The position numbers were made by a program, and so were the translations under genes. 64,000 bases of DNA, from positions 1 to 64,000 of the forward strand of contig JAUNVM010000007.1 of assembly GCA_030537635.1 (NCBI GenBank), given 5' to 3'. The notes beneath the pieces are model-generated. The model made no database searches. It saw nothing but the letters and a program-made list of their open reading frames with translations, and was not told where the DNA came from. The DNA comes from Flaviflexus sp. GTDB taxonomy: Bacteria; Actinomycetota; Actinomycetes; Actinomycetales; Actinomycetaceae. Numbering within the stretch: the first letter of the stretch is position 1; every line of letters begins with the position of its first letter. This document shows positions 1 to 11,179 of this stretch, one piece after another.

Positions 1-190
1 CATAACCGACCTTGCCCGTGTACAGGTGCCAACCGAGGGTGACCACCATGTACAGGCCCGCGCAGAAGAGCAGCGAGCCAACGATCTTCGAGCCCCCGAG
101 GGAGGCGTTCATGAGATAGGCGGCGCCACCAACGCCAATCGCCACGCCCGACATAATGGCAAACCAGAAGTTGCCGATCAACTGCTTCAT
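1..190 (-). CDS. Formate/nitrite transporter (FNT) family protein, 5' part only
   Basis: The gene reads leftwards off the window edge, so only the first 63 codons are present. The visible protein starts MKQLIGNFWFAIMSGVAIG and continues with a glycine-rich first membrane helix, a second hydrophobic segment (SLLFCAGLYMVVTLGW) and the LYTGKVGY signature found at the end of the second helix in FNT channels. The family moves formate, nitrite or related small monovalent anions through a pentameric inner-membrane pore. The start is set by a strong AGGAGG about 6 nt upstream on the minus strand. The substrate cannot be told from this fragment. An inverted repeat lies 65-100 bp upstream. Confidence 0.8.
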   Translation of the reverse strand, partial: MKQLIGNFWFAIMSGVAIGVGGAAYLMNASLGGSKIVGSLLFCAGLYMVVTLGWHLYTGKVGY

Positions 191-766
191 TAAGTGTCCT
201 CCTTGGAAACGTCGGGCGAATACCCGGCTGGTGATGGGTGCGGGAAAACGCGACATCACGTTATCCGTTGGATCACATCGTAACGTGATTCTTCCCTCCT
301 CATGGCCATTCTCGGATGCCAGAAAGGTGGCTCTTAGACCCTAAATGCTCCTTTGACGCTACCAACTGCGGTATTTGCGTTTGGATGAACAACAATCTGC
401 TGTAATCGCGTTTCCACATAGTGGCAGATCGTCCCACTCGGGACATCGGTGTGGCTCACTCAGTGATATCGATGCCCGTGCGGTGCCAGGCTACAGCCGG
501 ACGTAGAGCGGTGACCGAGAGGATGGGAATGCTCGCGGGGAGGAGGGGAATATCTACGGGGGACGGATCACATGGGTGTGAGAGGCTCGTTTGGTGAGGG
601 AAATAGATGAGACTATTGGCGATGGCGGTAGCGAAGATCACGGGCCGGGCCTGCGGGTATGCCCAGAGGGCGTGGTAGGCTAAGTGAGCCGTTAGATCGG
701 CCACGGATGCGTCATGCTCGGGAGAACAGGCCCCGAAGCTCTGTGCAACGAATGAAGTGGAGAATC
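191..766. other. Intergenic region between the FNT gene and rpsO
   Basis: This 576-bp gap lies between divergent genes. It carries the 9-bp inverted repeat at 255-289 upstream of the FNT gene. Otherwise I see no convincing coding frame. A minus-strand frame at 456-704 has no recognisable motif or ribosome binding site. A TAGGCT hexamer near 675 may be part of the rpsO promoter, but no good -35 was found. Confidence 0.5.
255..289. promoter_or_regulatory. 9-bp inverted repeat upstream of the FNT gene
   Basis: ATCACGTTA at 255-263 is perfectly complementary to TAACGTGAT at 281-289, with a 17-bp spacer. It is A+T-rich compared with terminators here and lies 65-99 bp upstream of the FNT start codon. 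That is a plausible position for an operator or activator site. The binding protein is unknown. Confidence 0.4.
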
Positions 767-1036
767 ATGTCTCTTAATGCAGAAAAAAAGCAGCAGATCA
801 TCTCTGAATTTGCCACCCATGAGGGTGACACCGGTTCTCCGGAAGTTCAGGTTGCGCTGCTCTCGGCGAGGATCAAGGGTCTCACCGAGCATTTCCGCTC
901 CCACCCCCACGATCACCATTCTCGTCGCGGCCTGATGCTGCTGATCGGCCAGCGTAAGCGGCTGCTGCAGTACCTCGCCTCCGAGGATATTGAGCGCTAC
1001 CGTTCGCTGATTAAGCGACTCGGCCTGCGCCGATGA
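767..1036 (+). CDS. rpsO: 30S ribosomal protein S15
   Basis: The product is 89 residues, the usual S15 length, starting [15 protein letters not shown]. It contains the family core [20 protein letters not shown] and the [18 protein letters not shown] segment that contacts 16S rRNA helices 20-22. S15 is an early-binding assembly protein of the small subunit platform. The ATG at 767 is preceded by GGAG 5 nt upstream. An earlier in-frame start exists but would add a tail unlike S15. The gene precedes pnp, as in most bacteria. Confidence 0.97.
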   Translation: MSLNAEKKQQIISEFATHEGDTGSPEVQVALLSARIKGLTEHFRSHPHDHHSRRGLMLLIGQRKRLLQYLASEDIERYRSLIKRLGLRR

Positions 1037-1043
1037 GTTCGAC

Positions 1044-1066
1044 GGCCCGGGCCACGCGCCCGGGCC
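1044..1066 (+). terminator. Hairpin between rpsO and pnp
   Basis: A perfect 9-bp G+C stem (1044-1052 with 1058-1066, loop CACGC) begins 7 nt after the rpsO stop. There is no T run. It could attenuate transcription or be an RNA-processing site between rpsO and pnp, as is known for the E. coli rpsO-pnp junction. Which one applies here is inference. Confidence 0.5.
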
Positions 1067-1196
1067 CTCCGCTACTCACGGTGAATGACAGTCAATAAAA
1101 CCCGCCCGCGGCCGGTCCTCGGTTGTGGCTTTCGGAAGCGAGAGTCCGAGACTTGCAATCGATGACCGCCAGGGCAGAAAGAAGCTAACTGGAACC

Positions 1197-3509
<2,313 letters not shown>

Positions 3510-3515
3510 ACCACA

Positions 3516-3541
3516 ACGGGCCGGGGTTATCCCCGGCCCGT
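3516..3541 (+). terminator. Rho-independent-like terminator after pnp
   Basis: A perfect 11-bp stem (3516-3526 with 3531-3541, loop TTAT) starts 7 nt after the pnp stop and is followed by CCCTTTTCC. Confidence 0.75.
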
Positions 3542-3596
3542 CCCTTTTCCGGGTGCCACCCAATGCGCGGCAGGCTCCCGACCGGGCATAACGGAA

Positions 3597-4892
3597 GTGA
3601 GTTTCGTGTACGACCAGCTCCATCTCACCGAGGAACTGACCGCCGAAGAGGACGGTCGTGTCCTGCGGCGCACCATCCATCACGGAATTCGGGTGCTCAC
3701 GGAGAACATTCCCACCCAGCGCTCGGTGGCGCTCGGCCTGTGGATCGGTGCCGGCAGCCGGGATGAGGAGGAGGGGGCCTACGGCTCCACCCATTTCCTC
3801 GAGCACCTACTGTTCAAGGGCACCCGGGAGCGTTCGGCGCAGGACATCGCCCAGGAAATCGATTTTCTCGGCGGGGACATCAATGCGATGACCTCCAAGC
3901 AATTCACCTGCTACCACGGCCGGGTTTTTGACGAGGATCTGCCCCGGGCGGTAAGCCTGTTGGCCGACATGGTCGCTTCCGCCACGTTCACGAAGAAAGA
4001 TATGGGTCTGGAGCGGGGCGTCATTCTCGACGAGCTCGCCATGTATGCCGATGATCCGGCCGAGGTGGCCTCCGAGCAGCTTCCCATCGCCACCTTCGGC
4101 GACCACCCCATCGCCCGACCGGTCGGCGGGACGCCCCAATCGGTGGCGGATCTGGCCTACGAGGCCCTCGCCGAGCACTACGCGACCCACTATCGCCCCC
4201 CGGAGCTTGTGATCACGGCCGCCGGATCGGTTGACCACGACCACCTGGTGCGCCTCGTACTTGAGGCGCTGTCCAGGCACTGGGATCTTACCGATGAGGA
4301 GCCGGTGGCCCGCCCCGTACACGAGCAGGTGGGCTACGAGATGACCGAGCGGATTCTGCGCCGCCCGGCCGAGCAGGCCGCCGTCGCCATTGGCCTTCCC
4401 GGTTTTGCCTATGGGGATCCGCGCCGCCCGGCCCTGCTCGCCGCCATGACCATCCTCGGTTCGGGCTCCTCAGCCCGCCTCTTTCAGGAGATCCGTGAGA
4501 AGCGCGGCCTCGCGTACACGACCTATGCCTACACCTCGTCCTTTGGCGGGGGCGGCATGAGTGCCATGGTGGCGCAGACCAAGCCCGTCCAGGCTTACCG
4601 GGTCGCCTCCCTCATGACCGAGACGCTGGAGAATCTCGCCTCCGGCGGACCCACTCCACTCGAGGTGGAATCGGCCTACCGTCGGCTGCGTGCCGGCGCC
4701 GTCTTCGATGCCGAATCGCTGCAGCAGCGGATGATGCGGCTGGGGGTGGCCGAGCTCATCAGCGGCAAGCTCTTCTCCCTCGACGAGCTGCTGCGCCGCC
4801 AGCGAGAGGTGCGACGCGAGGATATTTGCGAGATGCTCAACCTCCTGGCATCCGGACCCCGGTCGCTCGTCATGGTGGGCCCGGTAGAGTGA
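3597..4892 (+). CDS. M16 family zinc metallopeptidase (insulinase/PepR-like)
   Basis: The 431-residue protein has the inverted zinc motif HxxEH (H66-F-L-E-H70) and the distal ligand glutamate E146 in GVILDELAMY. This is followed by the C-terminal half-domain with SARLFQEIREKRGLAY. M16 enzymes degrade peptides or process proteins. This actinobacterial member is encoded next to pnp and dapB, and its substrate is not known. The GTG at 3597 is the most upstream start consistent with the family. A GTG at 3606 is also possible because the ribosome binding site is weak. It ends 4 nt before dapB. Confidence 0.9.
   Translation: MSFVYDQLHLTEELTAEEDGRVLRRTIHHGIRVLTENIPTQRSVALGLWIGAGSRDEEEGAYGSTHFLEHLLFKGTRERSAQDIAQEIDFLGGDINAMTSKQFTCYHGRVFDEDLPRAVSLLADMVASATFTKKDMGLERGVILDELAMYADDPAEVASEQLPIATFGDHPIARPVGGTPQSVADLAYEALAEHYATHYRPPELVITAAGSVDHDHLVRLVLEALSRHWDLTDEEPVARPVHEQVGYEMTERILRRPAEQAAVAIGLPGFAYGDPRRPALLAAMTILGSGSSARLFQEIREKRGLAYTTYAYTSSFGGGGMSAMVAQTKPVQAYRVASLMTETLENLASGGPTPLEVESAYRRLRAGAVFDAESLQQRMMRLGVAELISGKLFSLDELLRRQREVRREDICEMLNLLASGPRSLVMVGPVE
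4885..4890 (+). promoter_or_regulatory. -10-like hexamer TAGAGT, 6 nt before the dapB start
   Basis: TAGAGT lies within the last codons of the M16 gene and is followed by 6 nt and then ATG 4897. This is the spacing expected for a leaderless transcript starting at the A of ATG. The same arrangement recurs at several other genes here. Confidence 0.5.
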
Positions 4893-4896
4893 GAGC

Positions 4897-5622
4897 ATGA
4901 AGATCGCAGTGATTGGAGCCTCCGGGCGGATGGGCCAGGCAATGTGTGCCGGCGTCCGCGCCGAGGACGATATGGAGCTCGTGGCCGCCCTCGACGTCGA
5001 TGAGGACATCACCTCGGACACCCTGGGCGGTGCCGAAGTCGCCATCGAATTCACGCAGCCAGATGCCAGCCTGGGCAATGTGCTGTCCCTCATCGAGGCC
5101 GGGGTGCGCCCCGTCGTGGGGACCACCGGATGGACCGAGGAGGCTTATGAGAAGGTGCGCGATGCTCTGGCCGCGCAGCCGGGACTCGGCGCGGTTATCG
5201 CCCCGAATTTCTCCCTCTCCGCCATCCTCGCCATGCGCTTCGCCGAGCAGGCCGCCCCCTACTTCACCTCCGCCGAGGTCATCGAAACGCATCATCCGGG
5301 AAAGCTCGATGCGCCCTCCGGCACGGCCATTGCCACCGCCGAGAAGATCGCCCGCGCCCGCGCGGACATGGGGGATATGCCGGATGCGACAACACGTGAT
5401 ATTGGCTCGCGCGGTGCCCGGGTCGATGGTGTGCCGGTGCACGCCATGCGGCTGGCCGGCGTGACGGCCCGGGAAGAAATCCATTTCGGTAATCCGGGAG
5501 ACCAGCTCATCATCCGCACCGACTGCACGGACCGGGCCGCCTTCTTCTCCGGGGTGGCGCTCGCCGCCCGCGAGGTGATGGGACGCGAAGGCCTCATCAT
5601 CGGGCTCGACCAGCTGCTGTGA
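4897..5622 (+). CDS. dapB: 4-hydroxy-tetrahydrodipicolinate reductase
   Basis: DapB reduces the DapA product with NAD(P)H in lysine/DAP synthesis. The 241-residue protein has the N-terminal dinucleotide-binding motif GASGRMG (7-13) and the signature ETHHPGKLDAPSGTA, carrying the catalytic His-His and Lys and the substrate-binding loop. Its length fits actinobacterial DapB. It follows the M16 gene by 4 nt and may also have its own leaderless promoter. Its stop overlaps the GTG of the next gene. Confidence 0.96.
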   Translation: MKIAVIGASGRMGQAMCAGVRAEDDMELVAALDVDEDITSDTLGGAEVAIEFTQPDASLGNVLSLIEAGVRPVVGTTGWTEEAYEKVRDALAAQPGLGAVIAPNFSLSAILAMRFAEQAAPYFTSAEVIETHHPGKLDAPSGTAIATAEKIARARADMGDMPDATTRDIGSRGARVDGVPVHAMRLAGVTAREEIHFGNPGDQLIIRTDCTDRAAFFSGVALAAREVMGREGLIIGLDQLL

Positions 5623-6407
5623 CCCCCGACCAGCGGGCCTTCCTGGACCGGCTCGGCCCCTGGCGAATCCTGCGCGACCTCGGCTGGGGAATCTCCGACC
5701 AGGAGGTGCTGCTGGTGGAGGCCGGCGGGCCCAAAACGGTGAAATGTGGGGGAGAGGCCAACCGTCATCTGCACCGCGAAATCGATGCGCACACCGGACC
5801 GCTGCGCCACTTTTCGGCCACCCCGGCCTTGGTGGCTGCGGACCGGGGCGCCAAGATCCTCGTTCTCGAGCACGTACCCGGCACGCTGGCGGACCATGCC
5901 GAGCCTTGCCCCGGGCACGCCGAGGAGGCCGGTGCCCTGCTCGCCGAGCTGCACGACCTGGTCCCTCCGGACACCGATACCACGCTCGATGAGAAGCTCA
6001 CCGCCTCCGCCCTGCGCTGGCTAAGCAAACCCACCGGGTTCGACGACGGCCTCATTCGCCGGGCCCGCGCCGTCCTGGAGCACCACGAAGCCATCCCGCT
6101 CGAGGTGACCTTCTGCCACGGCGATTACTCCCCGCGCAATTGGCTCATCGGCGAGCGCCTCATCGTCCTCGACTTCGGCCGTAGCGGCATGCGGCCGCCA
6201 AGCTATGACTTCCTCCAGTTGCTCACCCACCCCTGGTGGCCCACCATCGCCACAGACTTTTTACGAGGCTACGGCGCCAGCCTCGATCTTGACTCCCTGC
6301 GCATTCAACGCATCCGCGAGGCCGTGACCATCGGCGCCTGGGCGCATCGTGCCGGTCAGGTGGACTTTCACCGCCGGGCACAATCCGAGCTTTCCGCTCT
6401 GCTGTAG
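5619..6407 (+). CDS. Aminoglycoside phosphotransferase-like kinase fold protein
   Basis: The 262-residue protein has the APH/choline-kinase catalytic signature CHGDYSPRNWL (HxDxxxxN type), followed by IVLDFGRSGMRPPSYDFLQL, which carries the metal-binding Asp of the DFG-like motif. It probably phosphorylates a small molecule, but the substrate cannot be deduced and antibiotic modification should not be assumed. Its GTG start overlaps the dapB stop (GTGA), so it is translationally coupled to dapB. It faces the CDF gene on the opposite strand. Confidence 0.8.
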   Translation: MTPDQRAFLDRLGPWRILRDLGWGISDQEVLLVEAGGPKTVKCGGEANRHLHREIDAHTGPLRHFSATPALVAADRGAKILVLEHVPGTLADHAEPCPGHAEEAGALLAELHDLVPPDTDTTLDEKLTASALRWLSKPTGFDDGLIRRARAVLEHHEAIPLEVTFCHGDYSPRNWLIGERLIVLDFGRSGMRPPSYDFLQLLTHPWWPTIATDFLRGYGASLDLDSLRIQRIREAVTIGAWAHRAGQVDFHRRAQSELSALL

Positions 6408-6408
6408 C

Positions 6409-6434
6409 GTCCGGCTGCGCGAGCGTGCCCGGAC
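6409..6434. terminator. Possible hairpin between convergent genes
   Basis: GTCCGG at 6409-6414 pairs with CCGGAC at 6429-6434, directly after the stop of the kinase-like gene. There is no T run. It may limit read-through toward the convergent CDF gene. Confidence 0.3.
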
Positions 6435-6563
6435 AGGCGCCGCGCCGCGCGGCAACACGCCTAGCGGCCGGCTTCGTCCTTGTCGCCGCTCTGATCGGCC
6501 AGACCGAACCTGTCTCGCGGTGTCGCCCGGCCGCTGGTGCGCCGGGGCCGGGCCGGATGTGAG

Positions 6564-7478
6564 CTAGTGGCGCAGGGATTCGTGGGCTCGATGCTCCGGG
6601 GTGTCGAGCTGGAAGGTGGAGTGCTCGATGGACACGGGGAAGTGCTGGGCCACGCAGTCTTGGAGCTGGTGGAGAATGTCGATGGAGTGGCCGGAGCGCA
6701 TGCACTCGGCGTCCACGGTGACGTGCGCGGTGAGGGTGTGGAGACCGGTGGCAATCGTCGCGGCGTGCAGATCGTGACAGTCGATGACGTGATCGATGTC
6801 GAGGATGTGCTGGCGCACCTCCGCCAGATCCAACTCCTTCGGAGCCGCCGCAAGCAGAATGTGGGCGCTTTGCCGCATGAGGTGAATGGCGCGGGGTGCC
6901 ATGATGGCGGCGATGGCGAGGGAGGCCAGGGCGTCGGCGCGGTCAAAACCGGTGAGGTGGGTGATAGCGGCGGCGATGAGCACGAAAACCGAGCCGAGCG
7001 TGTCGGCCGTGACCTCGAGGAAGGCAGCCTTGAGATTGAGATTGTGGCTGCGCGAGCCAAACAGCACCGCCATGCCCACGAGATTGCCGAGAAGGCCGAT
7101 GATCGCGAAGATCATCATGATGCCGGCGGTGACGGGCTCGGGCGTAATGAGTCGCCGGATGCCCTCAATGAGGGCGAGAGAACAGATGATGAGGAGCATG
7201 CCGGCCTGCAGGGCCGCGGCCAGGATCTCGGAGCGGCGAAAACCCCACGTGTGAGTATCGGAGCGGGGCCGAGCCATGAGGTGCGCGGCAATGAGGGCAA
7301 TGACCAGGCCGGAGGAATCGACGAGCATGTGCCCGGCGTCGACGAGAAGGGCCAGCGATCCCGACCATAGGGCGCCCACCAGCTCGGAAATGAGGACGGT
7401 CGCCGTGATGATGAGAACGGTGATGAGGGCGTGTCGGCCGGTGGGAACGTGACTGTGCTGGTGTTCGTGATCGTGCAT
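6564..7478 (-). CDS. Cation diffusion facilitator (CDF) family metal efflux transporter
   Basis: The 304-residue membrane protein has a histidine-rich N-terminus (HDHEHQHSH). Six hydrophobic segments follow, including the CDF signature region SGSLALLVDAGHMLVDSSG with the HxxxD zinc site in helix 2 and a second site in helix 5 (EVTADTLGS). A cytoplasmic C-terminal domain of about 90 residues completes it. It resembles CzcD/ZitB zinc exporters. GGAGGAG upstream of the ATG is a clear ribosome binding site. It lies 49 bp downstream of the GNAT gene on the same strand, so co-transcription is possible. Confidence 0.93.
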   Translation of the reverse strand: MHDHEHQHSHVPTGRHALITVLIITATVLISELVGALWSGSLALLVDAGHMLVDSSGLVIALIAAHLMARPRSDTHTWGFRRSEILAAALQAGMLLIICSLALIEGIRRLITPEPVTAGIMMIFAIIGLLGNLVGMAVLFGSRSHNLNLKAAFLEVTADTLGSVFVLIAAAITHLTGFDRADALASLAIAAIMAPRAIHLMRQSAHILLAAAPKELDLAEVRQHILDIDHVIDCHDLHAATIATGLHTLTAHVTVDAECMRSGHSIDILHQLQDCVAQHFPVSIEHSTFQLDTPEHRAHESLRH

Positions 7479-7527
7479 GTGCTCCTCCCGCCCTCACCCT
7501 AGCGGGGGCGGAGAGCTCAGGCAATGG

Positions 7528-8115
7528 TTACCTTGGTTCGCCGGCCGGCGGGGCTTCACCGAGCAGGGCATACCAGCACTGCTCGACGACCTCATCATCG
7601 CCGACGGCGAGGGTGCGTTGCAGTCCGCGCGGGGCGAAGCCGGCCGAGGAGTAGAAGCGAATATGTGCCTCGTCACCCACCGCGATCCACACCTGCAGCT
7701 CGGTGGCGTTCTGCTCCTTGGCCAGGTCGGCGCAGGCCGACAGGAGGCGCGAGCCGTGTCCGCGCCGACCATCCGGTTCCGGCACCTCAAGGGCAAGGAT
7801 CTCGGCCACGATGGGAGCCGGCTCCTCCGGCGGCGCCGAACCGAGCTCCTGATCCGCCGGTGCGAGAGCGGCAAAGCCGACGATGCGGGTGTGGGAGACC
7901 GCGGTGAGCACCCGGTAGTTGGGGGAGGGCGGCGCGGTAAGCGCCTGGCTCCATCCCGGCGTCAGGCTGGCCGGGGTAATCTGGCTGGCAACATCTGCGG
8001 GTATGCCCCTGTCAAGAGCAGCCTCAAGAGTGGCCGTCATGGTGGCGGCGTGAATCTTGCCGATCGGCTCGACATCGGAGACGATCGCTGGGCGAACGAA
8101 GTCATCGGCACTCAT
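7528..8115 (-). CDS. GNAT family N-acetyltransferase
   Basis: The 195-residue protein has the GNAT core. An acidic beta-4 strand (IVAEILALEVPEPDGRRG) leads into the acetyl-CoA pyrophosphate loop RRGHGSRLL, and the C-terminal FYSSAGFAPRGLQRTL is typical of the fold's last strands. It transfers an acetyl group from acetyl-CoA to an unknown amine. The ATG has no purine-rich ribosome binding site. Instead TAGTCT lies exactly 6 nt upstream, suggesting a leaderless mRNA. It is divergent from dapA. Confidence 0.85.
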   Translation of the reverse strand: MSADDFVRPAIVSDVEPIGKIHAATMTATLEAALDRGIPADVASQITPASLTPGWSQALTAPPSPNYRVLTAVSHTRIVGFAALAPADQELGSAPPEEPAPIVAEILALEVPEPDGRRGHGSRLLSACADLAKEQNATELQVWIAVGDEAHIRFYSSAGFAPRGLQRTLAVGDDEVVEQCWYALLGEAPPAGEPR

Positions 8116-8121
8116 TCCACC

Positions 8122-8127
8122 AGACTA
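8122..8127 (-). promoter_or_regulatory. -10-like hexamer TAGTCT, 6 nt before the GNAT start
   Basis: On the minus strand TAGTCT is followed by GGTGGA and the ATG at 8115-8113. This fits a leaderless promoter. Confidence 0.5.
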
Positions 8128-8282
8128 ACCGGTTCTCGCACACCGCCGCACCCCAGCCGGATCCGCCCAGGGATAACCTATTCCTGCGGACGTCTCGGCG
8201 AAAACCGGAGGTAATACGCCCGCCTGGCTCATATCCCGGGACTCGTCGCGCGCACCTCACCGCCGCGACCGGCAGCAGTGGA

Positions 8283-8288
8283 TAGGGT
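8283..8288 (+). promoter_or_regulatory. -10-like hexamer TAGGGT, 7 nt before the dapA start
   Basis: TAGGGT is followed by GGGGGTC and ATG 8296. This is consistent with a very short or absent leader. Confidence 0.45.
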
Positions 8289-8295
8289 GGGGGTC

Positions 8296-9222
8296 ATGAG
8301 TACCTTTGGAACTGTTGGCGTCGCCATGATCACCCCGTTCGATGATGAGGGAGAGCTCGACTACGCCGCCGCGCGCACCGTTGCCTCCTATCTCGTGGGA
8401 GAGGGTGTGGATTGCCTCGTGCTCTCGGGAACCACCGGGGAGTCTCCGACGACCTACGGTCCGGAGAAGGAGCGTCTCATCGAAGAGGTGCGCGACGAGG
8501 TGGGCCCGGATGTTCTCATCGTGGCCGGGGCTGGATCGAATGACACCGCGCACGCGGTCCGGATGGCCAAGAGTGCCGAGAAGGCGGGGGCTAACGGGCT
8601 ACTCGCGGTCAGCCCCTACTACTCCAAGCCCTCCCAGGAGGGTATCTACCGCCACTTTGTGGCGATTGCGGACGCAACGGAGCTGCCGGTCCTGCTCTAC
8701 GATATTCCCGGCCGCACCGGGGTGAAGATCGCTGATCAGACACTGGATCGGCTGGCCGAACACCCGAGGATCAAGGGAGTGAAGGACGCGGTTGGCAAGC
8801 TGCCCCAGGGCCTGTGCGTCATGCGCCGCACCGGGCTGGAATACTACTCTGGCGACGATGATCTCAACATGCCCTGGCTGACCGGAGGCGCCTCCGGCAT
8901 GGTCTCCGTTGTCGGCCATGTGGCCGCCGGAAAGTACCGGGAGATGGCGGAGGCGGTGGCCGCTGGCAATCTCGCCCGCGCCCAGGCCCTCGAGGGTGAG
9001 CTCCACCCGCTGGTCAATGCGATCATGGGCGGGGGACAGGGTGCCGTCATGGCGAAGGAAGCCCTCCACCTGCTTGGCGTCTTGCCCAATCCCACCCCGC
9101 GCCTGCCTCTGGTGCGCGCTCCGCAGGACCAGGTCGATGCGCTGGCCGAGGCCATGGCCGCCCTTGGCTACCTCCCCGGCGGGGACAACCGACCCGCGCA
9201 GGCCCGCCCCTGCACCCACTAG
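8296..9222 (+). CDS. dapA: 4-hydroxy-tetrahydrodipicolinate synthase
   Basis: DapA condenses pyruvate with aspartate semialdehyde as the first step of the lysine/DAP branch. The 308-residue TIM-barrel protein carries LVLSGTTGESPTT (substrate loop), YYSKPSQEGIYRHF (catalytic Tyr region), LLYDIPGRTGV and the Schiff-base lysine in GVKDAVGKL. ATG 8296 fits the family N-terminus (MSTFGTVGVAMITPF). A GTG at 8278 would add six residues and lacks a ribosome binding site. RNase J follows, as in many actinobacteria. Confidence 0.96.
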   Translation: MSTFGTVGVAMITPFDDEGELDYAAARTVASYLVGEGVDCLVLSGTTGESPTTYGPEKERLIEEVRDEVGPDVLIVAGAGSNDTAHAVRMAKSAEKAGANGLLAVSPYYSKPSQEGIYRHFVAIADATELPVLLYDIPGRTGVKIADQTLDRLAEHPRIKGVKDAVGKLPQGLCVMRRTGLEYYSGDDDLNMPWLTGGASGMVSVVGHVAAGKYREMAEAVAAGNLARAQALEGELHPLVNAIMGGGQGAVMAKEALHLLGVLPNPTPRLPLVRAPQDQVDALAEAMAALGYLPGGDNRPAQARPCTH

Positions 9223-9456
9223 CGAGGAATAACCGCACTGCCGCCCGAGCCGCACCGGCCGAGCCCGTTCGCTCACGCATCGCAACCGACGCGCGGCCCG
9301 GCGCGGCACCGACGCTCGGGATGAGCGCGGCCCCGCGTGGGTGAGGGCGACTTGATGGTGTTGCCGGTAGCTACGCCTCGATGGATCTGTAGCGCGGTGA
9401 GATTTGCCGCCTCGCAACCTGTCGATACCACGGACGCAACATGACACAATGGAAAC

Positions 9457-11142
9457 GTGACTTTTACTGATGCTATGAATGAGCCGGCAAAGCTGGCCAA
9501 GGATACTGTGCGAATTGTTCCGCTCGGCGGACTCGGAGAGGTCGGTCGCAATATGACCGTCTTCGAGCTTAACGGAAAGCTGCTCGTCATCGACTGCGGC
9601 GTGCTCTTCCCCGAGGAATCCCAGCCCGGCGTTGACCTTATCCTCCCCGACTTTGAATACATCGAGGACCGTCTCGACGATATCGAGGCCATTGTCCTCA
9701 CCCACGGGCACGAGGATCACATTGGCGCCGTGCCCTACCTCCTTCGTTTGAAGAAGGATATTCCCATCATCGGCTCGCGGCTCACCCTCGCCTTCGTTGA
9801 GGCCAAACTCTCCGAGCACCGCATCAAGCCCTTCACGCACGAGGTCGTCGAGGGCGACATTGAGCAGATTGGCCCCTTCGAACTTGAATTCGTCGCCGTC
9901 AATCACTCGATTCCCGATGCCCTGGCCGCCATGATCCGCACCGTGGCGGGCAACATCCTCATCACCGGCGATTTCAAGATGGACCAGCTGCCGCTGGACC
10001 GGAGAATTACCGACCTGCGCTCCTTCGGTCGCTTCGGCGATGAAGGCGTCGACCTGTTCATGGTCGACTCCACCAACGCCGAGGTCCCCGGATTCACCAC
10101 CCACGAGGTCGAAATCGGCCCCGTGCTACGCCAGGTCTTCGGGCAGGCGAGCGGCCAAATCGTCGTCGCCTCCTTCTCCTCCCACGTCCACCGCGTCCAG
10201 CAGGTGCTCGATGCGGCGGCGGCCAATGACCGAGTGGTGGCCTTCGTTGGCCGCTCGATGGTCCGCAACATGGGACTCGCAGCCGAGCTCGGCTACCTCG
10301 AAATCCCCGATGGTGTGGTTGTCGACCTCAAGAAGATCGGCAACTATCCGCCCGAGAAGCGCGTGTTTATGTCGACCGGATCCCAGGGCGAGCCCATGGC
10401 CGTGCTGTCCCGGATTGCCAACCAGAACCACCCCAAGCTTTCCCTCGAGCCCGGCGACACCGTCGTCTTCGCCTCCTCCCTCATTCCCGGCAATGAAAAC
10501 TCCGTCTTCCGGCTCATCAACTCCCTCATGCGCCTGGGCGCCAAGGTCATCCACCAGGGCAATGCTCGGGTGCACGTGTCCGGACACGCCTCGGCCGGCG
10601 AGCTGCTCTACTGCTACAACACGGTGGAGCCGGCCTATGTCATGCCGATTCACGGGGAGATCCGCCACCTCGTGGCCAACGGGGCGCTCGCGGTGAAGAC
10701 CGGGGTGCCGGCGAAGAACATCATGCTGTGCGAGGACGGATTCGTCGTCGACCTGCACGATGGGAAAGCCAGGATTGCGGGCCGGGTACCCTGCGGATAC
10801 GTCTACGTGGACGGCTCCTCCGTCGGCGACATCACCGAGGCAGAACTCAAGGACCGTCGCATCCTCGGCGAGGAGGGCTTCATCGCCCTGTTTGCCGTCG
10901 TTGACACGAAGAAGAAGCAGATCCTCTCCGGCCCCCACATTCAGGCCCGCGGCATGGCCGAAGAGGAGTCCGTTTTCGAGGAGATCCTGCCCTCGGTTGA
11001 GCAGGCTCTGCAGGAGACCCTGGACGAGGGTGGAGCAGACAATTACCGCATGCAGCAGGCGATCCGGCGCACCATCGGTCGCTGGGTTTCCCGCAAGCTG
11101 CGTCGCCGTCCCATGATCATCCCCACGGTCGTTGAGGTCTAA
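9457..11142 (+). CDS. rnj: Ribonuclease J
   Basis: This is a 561-residue metallo-beta-lactamase/beta-CASP ribonuclease with 5'-3' exonuclease and endonuclease activities in mRNA decay and rRNA maturation. The zinc motif HGHEDHIGA lies near residue 88. Further metal and beta-CASP motifs are NHSIPDALA, TGDFKMD, ASFSSHVHR and HVSGHAS. A C-terminal domain of about 100 residues follows. The GTG 9457 start has CACAAT 6 nt upstream, a poorer match to the leaderless pattern. The position between dapA and ftsK is typical of actinobacteria. Confidence 0.96.
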   Translation: MTFTDAMNEPAKLAKDTVRIVPLGGLGEVGRNMTVFELNGKLLVIDCGVLFPEESQPGVDLILPDFEYIEDRLDDIEAIVLTHGHEDHIGAVPYLLRLKKDIPIIGSRLTLAFVEAKLSEHRIKPFTHEVVEGDIEQIGPFELEFVAVNHSIPDALAAMIRTVAGNILITGDFKMDQLPLDRRITDLRSFGRFGDEGVDLFMVDSTNAEVPGFTTHEVEIGPVLRQVFGQASGQIVVASFSSHVHRVQQVLDAAAANDRVVAFVGRSMVRNMGLAAELGYLEIPDGVVVDLKKIGNYPPEKRVFMSTGSQGEPMAVLSRIANQNHPKLSLEPGDTVVFASSLIPGNENSVFRLINSLMRLGAKVIHQGNARVHVSGHASAGELLYCYNTVEPAYVMPIHGEIRHLVANGALAVKTGVPAKNIMLCEDGFVVDLHDGKARIAGRVPCGYVYVDGSSVGDITEAELKDRRILGEEGFIALFAVVDTKKKQILSGPHIQARGMAEEESVFEEILPSVEQALQETLDEGGADNYRMQQAIRRTIGRWVSRKLRRRPMIIPTVVEV

Positions 11143-11179
11143 ACCGGCGCGTGAGCCGGACAATATCCCGTAACCCCGC

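Noticed and set aside
456..704. 82-codon minus-strand frame before rpsO
   Set aside because: It has no Shine-Dalgarno sequence, no leaderless-type hexamer at the right distance and no recognisable motif.
659..766. In-frame N-terminal extension of rpsO
   Set aside because: The family starts at the MSLNAEKKQ region. ATG 767 has a ribosome binding site and gives the exact S15 length of 89.
5619..6407. Calling the APH-fold protein an aminoglycoside resistance gene
   Set aside because: Only the general kinase motifs are present, and its coupling to dapB argues for a housekeeping role. No resistance-type signature was recognised.
6461..6563. Open minus-strand frame beyond the CDF stop (GLADQSGDKDEAGR)
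   Set aside because: It is in another frame from the CDF gene, and the CDF protein already ends at a normal length. No frameshift is needed.
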